This document shows, in pieces, positions 11,865 through 23,077 of a stretch of DNA of 64,000 bases. A program made the position numbers and the translations under genes. Numbering within the stretch: position 1 is the first letter of the stretch; every line of letters begins with the position of its first letter. The notes under the pieces are model-generated. The model did not search any database and was not told the DNA's origin. It saw only the letters and a program-made list of their open reading frames with translations. Source of the stretch: Garcia nutans (lineage: Eukaryota > Streptophyta > Magnoliopsida > Malpighiales > Euphorbiaceae); NCBI GenBank assembly GCA_947685225.1, contig CANTUV010000072.1:9858001-9922000 (forward strand), read 5' to 3'.

Positions 11865-12119
11865 AGGCATGCTCATGGCTCCCCGGCCGGCCTCACTAAA
11901 ATTATTCTTGCCTTTTTTAACTTATGGACCAAAAATTTTTAATTTGGGCCAATTCCACTTGATTTTAGGGTTTTACAATTGAATTTATGCCTCTTTAATT
12001 TGAACCGACTCCTTTAAAAATTATAAACTAGGTTTAAATATTTAAAGTCAGATCAAATTTATTTTGGCATCCTTTAATTAGAACCATATTAAATTGGGGT
12101 CAAAAATTAAGGGTCTACA

Positions 12120-13880
12120 ATGGGCCTAAACCTGGAGAAAATAGAGTCACCACTCGGATGGGCTAGGAAAAAGAAATGGGTGGATGACTCGATTCCTAAG
12201 GAATCCCCAACCCCCTATTGGGTTCTGAAAGTTGGGTATGCATGGGGAAAGTAAGAATGACCCAGCACCCCCACAGTGCCCGGTTCTTTAGAATCGGCCT
12301 CCTTTTTAGGTCTTAATATTATAAAGAAAACAAATTAATTGTCTAATGTCCAAAAGAAAACAAATTAATATAGGATACCCACCAATTGGTGGAAACATAT
12401 CCTTTACATTAATTCAAAACTTAAATAAATTATATTACATGAGATCTAACAAATGAGGTACCCATAACATGAAAACATACCTCTTACAATTTCTTAAAAC
12501 TAAAAATAAATCAATGAACAAATGTTCAAGCATTCATTATAAAATCAAACAAAAGTAAATCATCCATCAACTAAGGTTCAATATTAAGGAATCATCCCTT
12601 CAAGACATATAATAAGCATGCATTCAAACTTAAATAAAGTAATAGCTATATAAACATAGGGTTTTCATCTCAATTAGGGTTTCTTGAATAAAATTAGGGT
12701 TTTGAGGGATTAGATTTAAAAGAACTAAGATTTTAGGATTTAGATTTAGAAAATAGGATTTTCATTTGAAAAACTAACATTTTATACATATTTTTGAAAA
12801 GGATTAAACTACTGGAGAATTAAGAATAGACTTTTGACTACTGGAAAAAATAAACCAAGGATAAATTAGGAATTAGGGATTGAGTAAATTAGGGATTGGA
12901 ATTTTTATCAAAACAATATTAGGATTTAGGGTTTAAGTAAATTAGGTTTTAGAATTTTTATGAATACAATACTAGGGTTTAGGGTTTTTCTAAAAAAGGA
13001 TTAGGGTTTATGAAAATAGGATTAGAGTTTCTGATGTTGGAAAAATAAAGCTACTGTGATTGTTTAAATACTGGATGAAATAAATCTAAACACACAACCT
13101 ACTTTCAATTATAAAGAAAACCTACTGGAATTAATTTAGATAAAGAATAAATTTATTAAATATTTTACCATCAAAGCATGTTATATTGAATTAATTTAGA
13201 GTATATTTTTGTTTGTTGGCTCCACCACAATTGCATGTTAAAATTCTAGTTGAGCAAGACTAAGGTAGTAGGTCACTGCCTTTGAATGGTTGTTCTTCTG
13301 TTTTATGCTTCTCTCCTATTTTTCTTTTGATTGCTAGGGTTTTATACTGTTGAGGTTGAAGTTAAAAATCCTAAAGTCCAAGTCTAAAAAAAAGTCATTT
13401 CTTTCTTCTTTCAGTCCGTTATTTATAGGCAATTAATCAAATAAAACCTAGTCATTATTGTTAAGGAAATATTAAAAATAATCTGAATTAAAATAGGTTT
13501 AGGCAAAATTGGAAAGCCTAATCGCACATGGGTGCGGGCTGCAAGGGCACAGGCACGAGATTGCGAGGATACAGGCTAATTTACTATAGGCGTGTCCTGC
13601 GATGAATTGGCCCATGCCAATTCGCGGCCTGCCGCAAATTGGCTTACCAATTTGTCCATTATTTTTATTATTTTATTTTTACTATTATTAAAAATAAATG
13701 TTATATTTAAAATAAATCTTTATAATTTCTTTTTTCTTTTTTTAAATAATAAATATTATATTATTAAAATAAATAAAAAATATTATAAAAATTATTTCAG
13801 ACTATTTTAAATCTTTAGACTTGACTTAATCTCCTTTTAATTAGTGTCAGACTGGACTTGGTAAAAAATAAGAGTTTACA
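12120..13880 (-). mobile_element. Remainder of the family-B LTR hosting A1
   Basis: Begins with the LTR motif that should follow '...GAGAAC' (ATGGGCCTAAACC) and continues to AGAGTTTACA, a decayed TGTAGACCC-type terminus. It continues the fragment 1914-2001. Modules seen on the minus strand include hairpins at 12373-12487 (outer GGATA/TATCC, inner CCACC/GGTGG), a TAGGGTTT-rich stretch and a TATTTATAG (TATA) near 13420. No gene. Confidence 0.75.
12373..12487 (-). other. Two bulged hairpin modules
   Basis: Module 2 has outer stem GGATA/TATCC, a paired change from GGACA/TGTCC elsewhere, and a perfect inner stem CCACC/GGTGG with an AATT loop. Module 1 has GAGGTA/TACCTC. Module 3 is missing from this copy. 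Confidence 0.65.
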
Positions 13881-13984
13881 AGAACCATTCCTTTTAAATC
13901 AGCTTTTCTAAGGCCCTGAGCCTAATAGTGCCAAAGTTGCAAGAACTTATCCACCGAGAATGGGGGCGAAATCCCCACTCATAG

Positions 13985-14002
13985 TGGCGACTCCACTGGG
14001 GA
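13985..14002 (+). other. Primer-binding site (tRNA-Arg)
   Basis: TGGCGACTCCACTGGGGA, one base after LTR end CATA. It matches the complement of the tRNA-Arg(ACG) 3' end at 17 of 18 positions, from my memory of that tRNA. Confidence 0.85.
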
Positions 14003-15162
14003 TAAGAAAAGTTGATTTCGTTGGTCTTTATATCATTTTATTCTTTCTTATTATGATATTATCCATTGCATCATTTAGATTGTATTGTGTGCATGAGTTA
14101 GGACCCCCATATAACTTGTGTTGTGTTATGTAAGATATGATACTTTCACTCAAGGTATGGAGATTCAATATGTCATAACCACTCATAGCCTCATACCTTT
14201 TGGTATATACTTGCTATGGGAGCCTAAACTTTTCAACCCAAAGACTAAAGCTCATGTAATTGGCCTAGTTACTTTCCTTAGGTTTTTACCCCAAGTGCTT
14301 ATTGTTTGACTATGATTGATATATCTTTGTTTGAACCATGACTTACTTGGCTTGTTCTTTTTCTAATATGACCTAATTATATTAAAAGCTCAAAATGGTT
14401 TTATTCCTTTAAATCCAAAAGATAGTTTTTGAACATGAAAGCCTTCTAAAATGGATCAAAGATTCTTTTCTATCTCATGGCCCAAATACAAAGCCCAAAA
14501 TTCATTTTTAAATAAACCTTTTTACAATGGGCTTTGAAACGAAATTATTTTTTACTTCATTCAAATTACAACTTTTCTTAACCTTCTTTTTAAATGAGCT
14601 TACAGCTCTTTAGATCAATTATTAAATACTAAAAATCAATTTTCGGCCTAACTTATGCCAAGAATTCTTAATCGTGGGCTTTTTTGTGGTATGAATCATT
14701 AATTACTTTTTCAAATGGGAAATCTATTTATGATAAACCTTTTAATTTAGTTTTAATCTAATATAGCATAAAAGCTATATTTTTATTGGGCCAATTTATT
14801 AAGACTTAATTAAAGGAAATTATCATAGACTAACTTCTAAGTTTGAAAATATAATTATTGGTTAAACCATCAGAGTGAATTTTTCAAAAATAAGATATCC
14901 TATGTTGGTATTTTGTTGACCATATACCTAGAAAAAGAGACTTGCCGTTCGTGTGTGGGTGATATAAGGTTGGAAGGAATATCCACATTATCTTTGTTTG
15001 TTTGTTATTTGTGCATGCAAGCATACATGCATTGCATTATATGTCATTGATCCTTTTTGTCTCACAGACCTTGAGCATAGTAGTTCAAGAGCATACGATA
15101 ATTTGGCCTATGCCAGTGATGTAGAATCCAGTAATGACTCAGTCAGCTTCTAACTAAAAGCA
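14003..15162 (+). other. Leader with possible intron
   Basis: No coding sequence. Donor CAAG|GTATGG at 14155 and acceptor CTCACAG ending at 15067 bracket about 913 bp. A branch-like TCATTGAT and a T-rich tract precede the acceptor. Spacing and motifs match the A1 and A2 leaders. Confidence 0.45.
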
Positions 15163-15582
15163 ATGGAACCTGAATAGATTCAGAAAATGGTGGATGATGC
15201 AATCAGCTCCAAGATGGAAGAATTGAAGGAGGTCCTAGATGAGACCATGAAAATCCAACTAGATGCATTGTTAGGGAACACCGTTGAAGCATCTGCTAGT
15301 ACTAAGAAGCAAATGGACAAGGGAATGGCGAAGGTAATAGAAACAGCTTGTGATGAAGGAAAGATAGTAATGGATGATGTTGATTGGGATATGTACTTCC
15401 GAAACCAACAAGGAAAGTTGAAAGAAGAGAAGGTTGAAGAGAAGATTGAGTCTGCTGGTTTTGAAAAAATGATTGCTAATTTAGAAAAGAAGTTGAAAAC
15501 TGAGGAACTATCAGAGGTGGACAAATTATTTGAGCAAGATGAAGAAGTTCCTTACAAGTTCAAGATTCCTTCTTTTGCTAGG
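15163..15582 (+). pseudogene. gag: gag, N-terminal part only
   Basis: The start reads MEPE then TAG (Q in relatives), then IQKMVDDAISSKMEELKE. It continues through the charged, coiled-coil-like region and YKFKIPSFARYN, then runs into LTR sequence at 15583, losing most of the gag domain and the knuckle. The early stop and the truncation make it non-functional. Closest in the window to gag of A1. Confidence 0.85.
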
Positions 15583-17307
15583 TATAACAAGATTTTTGCC
15601 CCCACTCCCGGTGGAATAGTTCTTAAGACTTCGGCACTATTAGGGTCTAGGCTTTAAAGAACACAGGCTAAACCCAAAGAATATGGAGTTGCCACTCAGA
15701 CGGGTTAAGAAGATAGAAAGGGGTGGATGACTTGATTCCTAAGGATTCTCCAACCCTTACTTGGGTTCAGAAAGTTGGGTATGCATGGGAAATGTGATAA
15801 TGACCCAGCACCCCCATAATGCATGGTTCATTGGAACCGGCCTCCTTTTCAGGTCTAAATATTATTAAGTTCTTATTTTTTACAATATTATCCATACTAC
15901 ATACAATTAATAAATAATTAAACATTCATCATATTATACATCAAACAAACAAATAAATAAAATGGGCACACATATAAAGATGGAAACATGCCTTTACAAT
16001 GTCCCAATGTCCATACAAATAAATAAAATAGGAGACTCACCAATTGGTAGAAACATGTCCTTTACAATGGTCCAAAATTCTTAAAATTAAAATAAATAAC
16101 TAAAATAAACAAGGCACCACGAAGTGAAAACATATCTTTTACATCCTTAAAATCCATATAAAAATTGCAATCAAACTATAAATCATCATACAAAGAATTT
16201 ATAAAATTAGGGCTAAACAAAAAGAAAATTAAAATTAATAAAAAAATTGAAATCCACAATGCAAATCTTAATATTAACCCCTAACAAAATATAGTGCACA
16301 ACACACAAGGCGGTCTTGCTAGCCTGTTAGCAGGCGGGGTCAAGGGGGCAGTGACCCTGAAAGGTAATGATTTACAAGATAATGTTTTGTTGTGGAATTA
16401 GGATTTGGTTGTGGAATTAGGATTTGATTGTAGAATTAGGGTTTTAATTATCATGCAAATCTATTGTATAATTAAGTTTTAGATTTACAAAATTAAGGTT
16501 AAAACATCCCATGGGTATTTTAGTTTGTCTTGATCCTAAATTGATGGCTTATTGTAAAGAACTCATAAAGTCAAATTTAAATTTTGGTGAGACAATGAGC
16601 TAAAAAATAAGAATAAATAATGAAACCAAATTGAATCAACTTATAAAATCATACTTGCGTTGTTGACTCCACCAAGTTGAATTTGTTGAACCAAACTTGA
16701 TTATTTGGATGGTTGGAAAGCCTAGATCAATTAATTTCTTGGTTGTGTGGAATAATCCAAAGACAGTGGCTGTTTTAGGCTACTGTCTCTCCTTATGAAT
16801 TGTTATCGGTTCTTCCTTTTCACTTTCTGTGTGTTTTCTATTTTCAATTGCTTTTGGTTCTTTTATTGCTAAAGGTGGCTTTTTTCCTCATTGATTATGG
16901 CTTCCCCTCTTTATTTGCTAATGCCATATTTATAGGCAGCATTAGGGTGATCCTTTGCTACTTAATCAGAAAGCTTTCAAATTCTGGCTTGATTAGAATA
17001 CTAATTTTGCATGCTTTCGAATTCTAGCTTGATTAGGATGAACGAATACTGAGTTAAATTGGACTCATATCGAATTTGGCCTAGCCAATTTGATATGAGG
17101 TTGGCTCATATCGATTTGGACCAGGCCGACCGAACCCACGGTCTAGTTTTCTTTAAAATCTCAACTTTAATTAAATCATTAGACCATATCTAATTCAAAC
17201 TTTACAAATTGGGCTGGATTTTATTTGGACATTTTTATTAAAACTAAACTTAATCCACTCCTTTTAATTAGGACCAAATTTGAACAAGACCAAAATTAAG
17301 GGTCTGC
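15583..17307 (-). mobile_element. Family-B LTR inserted in or joined to gag
   Basis: In plus coordinates it starts near TATAACAAGATTTTTGCCCC (a decayed TGTGAGCGGGG end) and finishes AAGGGTCTGCA. Hairpin modules lie at 15961-16143. A GC-rich block at 16310-16365 is shared with 31405-31465. A TATTTATAGGC (TATA, minus) lies at 16926-16936 and a palindrome at 17066-17098. No target duplication is visible and the right flank is unrelated, so this may be a rearranged end. Confidence 0.75.
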
Positions 17308-18741
17308 AGGAAGTTGTTATTTTCAATAATTTGGTTTAAAAAGAAAAGAATTAAAGAATAAATTTGTAATGTTGAAATGGTAACAGAATTTTAGAATTGA
17401 ATAAAATGAACAGTGAGTTTACATAGAATTAATGTAGAATTTTCAAAAGGAAACTTAGGATTTACAAATCAATTTAATCAAAGTCAAATTCTCAAATTTT
17501 TCACTAATATAACCTTGCAACTTAATTTCTTAATTTTTATTAGCAACTATCAACTCATTAGTTTTGACATTTATAAGTTAATAATTACCAATTATCTTGA
17601 ATTACAAATTAAGTGAACCCTAGAGCTTATATTTCTAATTCGATATTAGGATGGTTAAATGCAGAGTTCCAATATTAACTTTCACCTTTCAATCCTTCAC
17701 TCAATATCTAAAGACTAATAGTTGGCCAATCTATTAACCTAACATACAATCCCATGCAATCAACTCACAACAAGGCATATTAATGGAAATTATTGAATTA
17801 AACATTCAATTAAATCTATTGCAAACCCTAGGCATGAGTAATTTAGATCCTCGTCAAAGTAAGATAGAAACTCATTTCAATAGAATTTAAATTGCAAAAT
17901 TTCACTGAAATAATAATGTATTAAAATAAGAAAACTCTATAAAATAAATTGAATGAAAGAATAGAAAAACCCTTGTGAAGATGACTAGAATTGGAACTTT
18001 TGTTCTTCTCCTTCAGCTCAACTCAATCTTGATAAAGAACTCAAAAACCACCTCCAAAGCTTTGCAAAGAATTTTTAGCTGAAAAATAAAATGAATGATT
18101 TCCTTTTTAATAATCTAATGTTTAAAAACTGATGGTTTCTTTTCTTCGTCCAATCCTCTTTTTTAACTTTAGAAACAACCGCTTATTTTTACTTCACCAA
18201 ATTCGCTTCTATATTTGACCTAATAGCTTTTAAAAATCAGGATGTGTATTAACTTATCCAGTGCAGACACAACCAAGCTTCAGCTATCCTAGCCGTTCTT
18301 CTTGAATTTCTCTTTGGACACAACTTAGCTTCTAAGCTATGTCTAGTTATGCCTGAACTCATTCTTCTTCTCTAGAAATGGAACACAACCAAGCTAGGGG
18401 TGTCCTGGCCAGGACATGAGAAATGACCAGAACAACAAATCGTGTTGAGTATTGTCTTGAATTATGGATATGCAACCAAAAGACATAGCCAGGATTGATA
18501 TAGCTTGGTTGTTCTAGTACTTTTTCATCTCCAAATAGCTTCAACTAATGAACTTAGCCATGCCTTGATTTGTTATGCATGATCCAAGCCTTCTTTGACA
18601 CATTTACTGCTTTTTTTTACTAGTCTTCATGCCTCAACCTAAAATATAAAAACCTAACAATAAACTTGAACAACAACTTGCATTTGACATCTTGCATTAC
18701 TTGGCATATCAAAAAGCAAAATGCATTGTTTTAAAACTACT
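17308..18741. other. Non-coding DNA of unknown origin
   Basis: No coding frame, LTR terminus or match to other parts of the window was recognised. A block around 17580-17900 ('aaccctagagc', 'ccctaggcatgag') looks like repetitive plant DNA, but I cannot name the family. Confidence 0.4.
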
Positions 18742-19383
18742 TTTATTATCAAATATGTACCACTATGCTAGTATCTTAGTGCGATTTGGTTTCATCATGT
18801 GGGTGATAGGTTAGAGGCAGAGAGCCTTGCTAGACTTGCCCAGGTCTAGGTGTTTGGACTAGCACTTGAAGTCTGATATTTTGTCATAAGAACAGAGCCT
18901 ACCTGTATATCATTTAAATAATTGTTTTTGTTAAATTCACTATGTTTATATACATTATGCTATTATGTAAAAATGTTGTAAACTCTTATTTTTGATTAAG
19001 TGTTGCAAAATATCTCAAATTTACTCTATATAATTATGGGATGTTGAATAATTTTTGGACAAAATGTCGGAGACTTGGGATTTATATTATTACTGGGAGT
19101 GTATTTTTTGGTAGGTTGTGATTATTTTTATTTTGGGAATATCCAATTTATAGATGAAATTCTGTCAAATTTTTTCCAGAGATTTTCTTACTAGATTTAT
19201 TGATATATTAAACAAGTATATATATTTCTTTACAAATTACATTTATGTAAATTATATTTATTTTTGATATCAAGAGAGATAATTTTCTATAGTGATTTAT
19301 AGTGACATTCTTATATTCTACATATGTATTATACATATACATAGCATATGTATTATATGTATATAGGGTATAAAGGTGTTACA
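18742..19383 (+). mobile_element. 3' end of a Tekay-like LTR
   Basis: Contains the pre-terminal landmarks of this LTR family (the 'tagtgcgatttg' block, a transcript-end-like block, 'tttccagagattttc') and ends ATAGGGTATAAAGGTGTTACA. The 5' end is missing. Confidence 0.65.
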
Positions 19384-20484
19384 TATATCTTATGTTTATA
19401 TTATGTATCTCTCTTCCAACATACTTAGTTATTTCCTCACATTAATTATTTTTATGCATATTAAAATTACATATGTTACATTTCTGTCCCCTTTAAAGAA
19501 TTTTATCCTTGAAATTGCATATTGTTTATCTCTGGAAGAGCTTGGGATACTAGCTCCGCATAATCTCTTCACTTTCCCATATTGCTTCTTCTGTAGAATT
19601 ATTTCTCCACAACACCTTCACAAAAGAAACCTTCTTATTCCTCAACTCTTTCAAACCCCAAATTCACTCCAAAACCCTAGTTTCAAGTTAAAAACCATAA
19701 TTTTATATATCAAACCTAGTTCTTAATCTAAACCCTAATACCATAACCATAAACCCTATCCTTAAGACTAAAACCCAAATTTGTAAAGAAAACCCTAAAC
19801 CCTAATTTAATTAGTTTAGCCCTAATTTATAACTATTTGTGCAATGATTAGTTAGTTGTTTGATTACTTGTTTTATAATGGATGATTGAATTGTATTCAT
19901 TTATAATTATTTGGATTTTAAAGAAGATGTAAAAGGCATTTTTCCACTTTGTGAGTGCCTTATATATTAAATATAAGTAATTTATTTTATATCATGGACT
20001 TTAAGATTATTGTGAAGGACATGTTTTCACATTTTGGTAGGTGTCTATTTTATTTTTTATGGACATTTGGATAGTTCTAAGGGCATGTTTCCATCTTCTA
20101 TGGTTGCCCATTTTGTTTGGTTGTTTGATTTATAATACGATGAATCTCTATTTATTATGATTGTTTGTGGTATGAATAGTATCATAATAAAATAAAAATT
20201 TAATAATATTTATACCTGAAAAGGAGGCCAGTTCCAATAAACTGGGCACAGGGGGTACTGGTTCATTCTCACCTTCCCAATGCGTACCCAACTTTTCGAT
20301 CCTAGTCGGGTTTGGAGATTCCTTAGGAATTTAGTCATTCACCTCTTTCTATCTTTCCAGCCTGTCTGGGTGGCAACTCCAATTATACGAGTTTAGGCCA
20401 GTGTTCTCTAAGGCCCAAAGCCTAACAGTGCCAAAGTCACAAGAACCATTCCGCTGGGAGTGGAGGCAAGAATCCCCTCTCATA
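19384..20484 (+). mobile_element. 3' half of a Tat-like LTR (family B)
   Basis: From about 19640 the sequence is rich in AACCCTAA. Hairpin modules follow at 19928-20110 and a conserved terminal block ends CTCATA at 20484. The upstream part (palindromes, TATA) is absent. 19384-19640 is AT-rich with no clear assignment. Confidence 0.7.
19928..20110 (+). other. Three hairpin modules, with paired changes
   Basis: Module 1 outer stem is AAGGCA/TGCCTT, paired differences from GAGGTA/TACCTC. Module 3 is GGGCA/TGCCC with inner CCAT/ATGG. Module 2 is degraded. Confidence 0.6.
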
Positions 20485-20485
20485 G

Positions 20486-20503
20486 TGGTGACTCCACTAG
20501 GGA
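20486..20503 (+). other. Primer-binding site remnant (tRNA-Arg)
   Basis: TGGTGACTCCACTAGGGA follows the LTR end by one base. Two bases later a minus-strand LTR begins (20506), so no leader remains. Confidence 0.75.
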
Positions 20504-20505
20504 TA

Positions 20506-22337
20506 TATGAGTGGGGATTTTTGCCCCCCACTCCTAAAGGAATGCTTCTTGGACTTTGACACTATTAAGCTCTAATCCTTAGAGAACATAGGCCTAAACC
20601 CAGAGAATTTGGAGTTGTCATCCGGATAGGTCAGGAAGATAGAAAGGGGTGGATGACTGGATTTATAAGTAATCCCCAACCCATACTAGGTTCAAAAAGT
20701 TGGGTATACATGGGGAAGGTGAGAATGACCCAATATCCCATAACACCCGGTTCATTAGAACTAACCTCATTTTTAGGTCCAAATATTATTAAATTCTTAT
20801 TTTATTATAATATCATTCATACTACAAGCAATTAAGGTAAAGAAACATTCATCATATTATAAATCAAAACAACCAAACAAAATGGGCATCCAAAGATAGA
20901 AACATGACCTTACAATGTCCCAATGTCCATACAAATAAATAAAATAGGACACCCACTGATTGGTGGAAAAGTGTCACTTACAATTGTTCCAAAGTCTGTA
21001 AAATAAATTAAATTACATAAGCAAAACAAATAAGAAACCCCCAAAGTAGAAACATACAAGTCTCTTAAAAATATAACTAATAAATACTTAATAATCATCC
21101 AAAATAAAGCAAGTAATTAAACAAATAATCAATCATTGCACAAACAATTGTAAATTAGGGCTAAACTAATGAAATTAGGGTTTTAATACTAAATAAATGT
21201 TCAACATGCAAAATTAGGATTTTTAACCTAAATTAGGGTTTTTGATTATCAGGCTAAAGTCTTATTGTACAATTAGGGTTTTGGTTAACAAACTAGGGTT
21301 TAGATAACCAAATTAGGGTTTTAGATCTAAGATTAAGATTTCTTATATAAGCTAGGGTTTTATATTTTACAAAGCTTAGATCATGCAATTAGGGTTTAGA
21401 TCATCAAATTATTATTAAAAGCATGTAATTAGGGCATGGATCAAACTAAATCCTAAGGTCATGGTTTATTGATTGAAATTTCCAAAATCAAATTTATAAT
21501 TAAAAGTAATAGTGAGTTCAATTTAAAATTTGAGATGAAGATGGTCAATGGAAATTTAAATAGAATAAGTTAGTAAAATAAAATTTGTGTTGTTTACTCC
21601 TCCAAGATGAATTTGTTGAACCAAGCTTGATTGTTTGCATAATTGCCTTGAACAGCCTGGATCAACTAAAGCCTTGGTTAGATGAAACAATATGAAGATT
21701 GTTGCTGCTGTTTAGCTATTGCCTTGATTTGCTTAATTTCCTTCTGTCTCTTTTGTTTGCTGAATTTAATTGCTCACTGTTTTTAATTGACAAACCTAAT
21801 TACTGGTTGCTAATCACTCTCCTTTCTTTTGATTATGTTTCTTTTTGTTATTGTCACTTACTCGCTTGAATGTGGCTCCCCTTTTTTTAAATTATGGCTT
21901 CATATGTATAGCCAGTAATTAAGGTGACTCTTTGGCCCATTAATCCGAATGCTTTTGAGTTTTAGCTTGATCAAGATGCCTAATTTTGCATGGAAATTGA
22001 ATTAAGCTAGAAATATGGACTCATATTGAATTTGGCCTAGCCAATTTGATTGAGCTTAGATCACATCAAATTTGTAAAGGCCTTGCTCATATCAAATTTA
22101 TCATGTCCAATTTGATATGAGCATAGCTCATATTCAATTTGGCATGTTGAATCGAATCAAGTTGGTCTACATTTTAAAAATCGGCTCAAATTTAATTTTA
22201 ACATTGGACCATACTTAATTGAAACTTTAAAAATTGGATTGGATTTAATTTGAGCTTTTAAAATTAGACCATAATAGGTTTAAACTTCTTGGATTTGACC
22301 TGACCCTTTTAATTGGGATTGAGTTCATTTAGGGAAA
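20506..22337 (-). repeat. 3' LTR (family B), outer end lost
   Basis: Starts TATGAGTGGGG (decayed TGTGAGCGGGG). Hairpin modules lie at 20881-21066, AGGGTTT-rich sequence at 21175-21440 and palindrome-like repeats at 22022-22155. It lacks the usual ...GGGTCTACA terminus at 22337, where internal sequence begins. Confidence 0.75.
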
Positions 22338-23077
22338 AAAGCAACAAAATAATTCAAAGAATTTTAATTTGAAAAATATAAATGTTCTAATAAAATACCA
22401 ATGAAATAAAATAGTATGAGCAACACTCAAGACGAGGGAGGTTTATTGGATGGAGTTTCTTCTCTAATCATTTCTTCTATACTCACATCTTGAAAAGAGG
22501 ATAAAATAAAATCTTCCTTCAGTCCTCCCCCTATCATGAAGGATGTTGGTGGAGGTACTCTTCCAAACTTAGACAAAGTGTTCTCTGTGCTAGGTTTGTT
22601 GGGCTCAGGTAGCTTACCATTGTTAATAAGATCTTGGATCTCATGCTTTAGTTGGATGCAGTTATTCATTTCATGCCCTTGTGGCTAGTGGAATTGACAG
22701 AAGGCCTTGGCATCAAAGTTTGGTGGTAGAGGAGTGGGTAGTAGTCGAGGAGCTAATAGTAGTAACAACCCCTTCTTTTGCAGCTTATTGAAAACCTAGG
22801 ATAGAGGTCTCCCTAAATCTAAAAATTGCCTTCTTTTTGCTTGACCAATGGTTGCACTGACATCCACTACTTTATGTACATTTTGACCACCATATTGGTA
22901 ATTTCCGTTTTCATTCCTTCTTCCCAAAAAATAATTCTTCTCCCTTTCCCACTCTTCTATTTGTAAGCCATCTTGGAGAAGGACTTTGAAGTCCCTGATA
23001 GGAGTATGAGATAGCTATTCGCGGAGGTTAGGAAGGACACCTCTCACTATCATTCTAATTTGGTCAGACTCATTGGG

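Larger units (their letters stand above)
2002..12119 (-). mobile_element. Element A1: gag-only Tat/Ogre-like LTR retrotransposon
   Basis: A structurally complete element of 10,118 bp on the minus strand. Its LTRs are 2002-4065 and 9937-12119; the primer site is at 9918-9935, gag at 7380-8773 and the polypurine tract next to 4065. The 3.3 kb between gag and the 3' LTR holds repeats and non-coding DNA, with no protease, RT, RNase H or integrase motif in any frame. It would need pol from an autonomous relative. The flanking pentamers (TCGAG left, ATGGG right) do not match, so no target duplication is visible. Placement in Tat/Ogre rests on the gag type, the tRNA-Arg primer site and the hypervariable 3' region. 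Confidence 0.85.
9937..12119 (-). repeat. 5' LTR of A1
   Basis: 2,183 bp, with intact TG...CA termini (TGTGAGCGG to GGGTCTACA in plus coordinates). It has the same module order as its partner at 2002-4065 but six palindromes instead of three. An exact TGGCGACTCCA (minus strand, 10042-10052) repeats the first 11 bases of the primer site. Confidence 0.85.
13905..15582 (+). mobile_element. Truncated Tat-like element, LTR end to mid-gag
   Basis: The last 80 bp of an LTR (to CTCATA at 13983), primer site, leader and N-terminal gag, then an abrupt switch to a minus-strand LTR at 15583. At its left a minus-strand LTR ends at 13880, leaving about 24 bp of unclear sequence at the junction. Confidence 0.8.
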
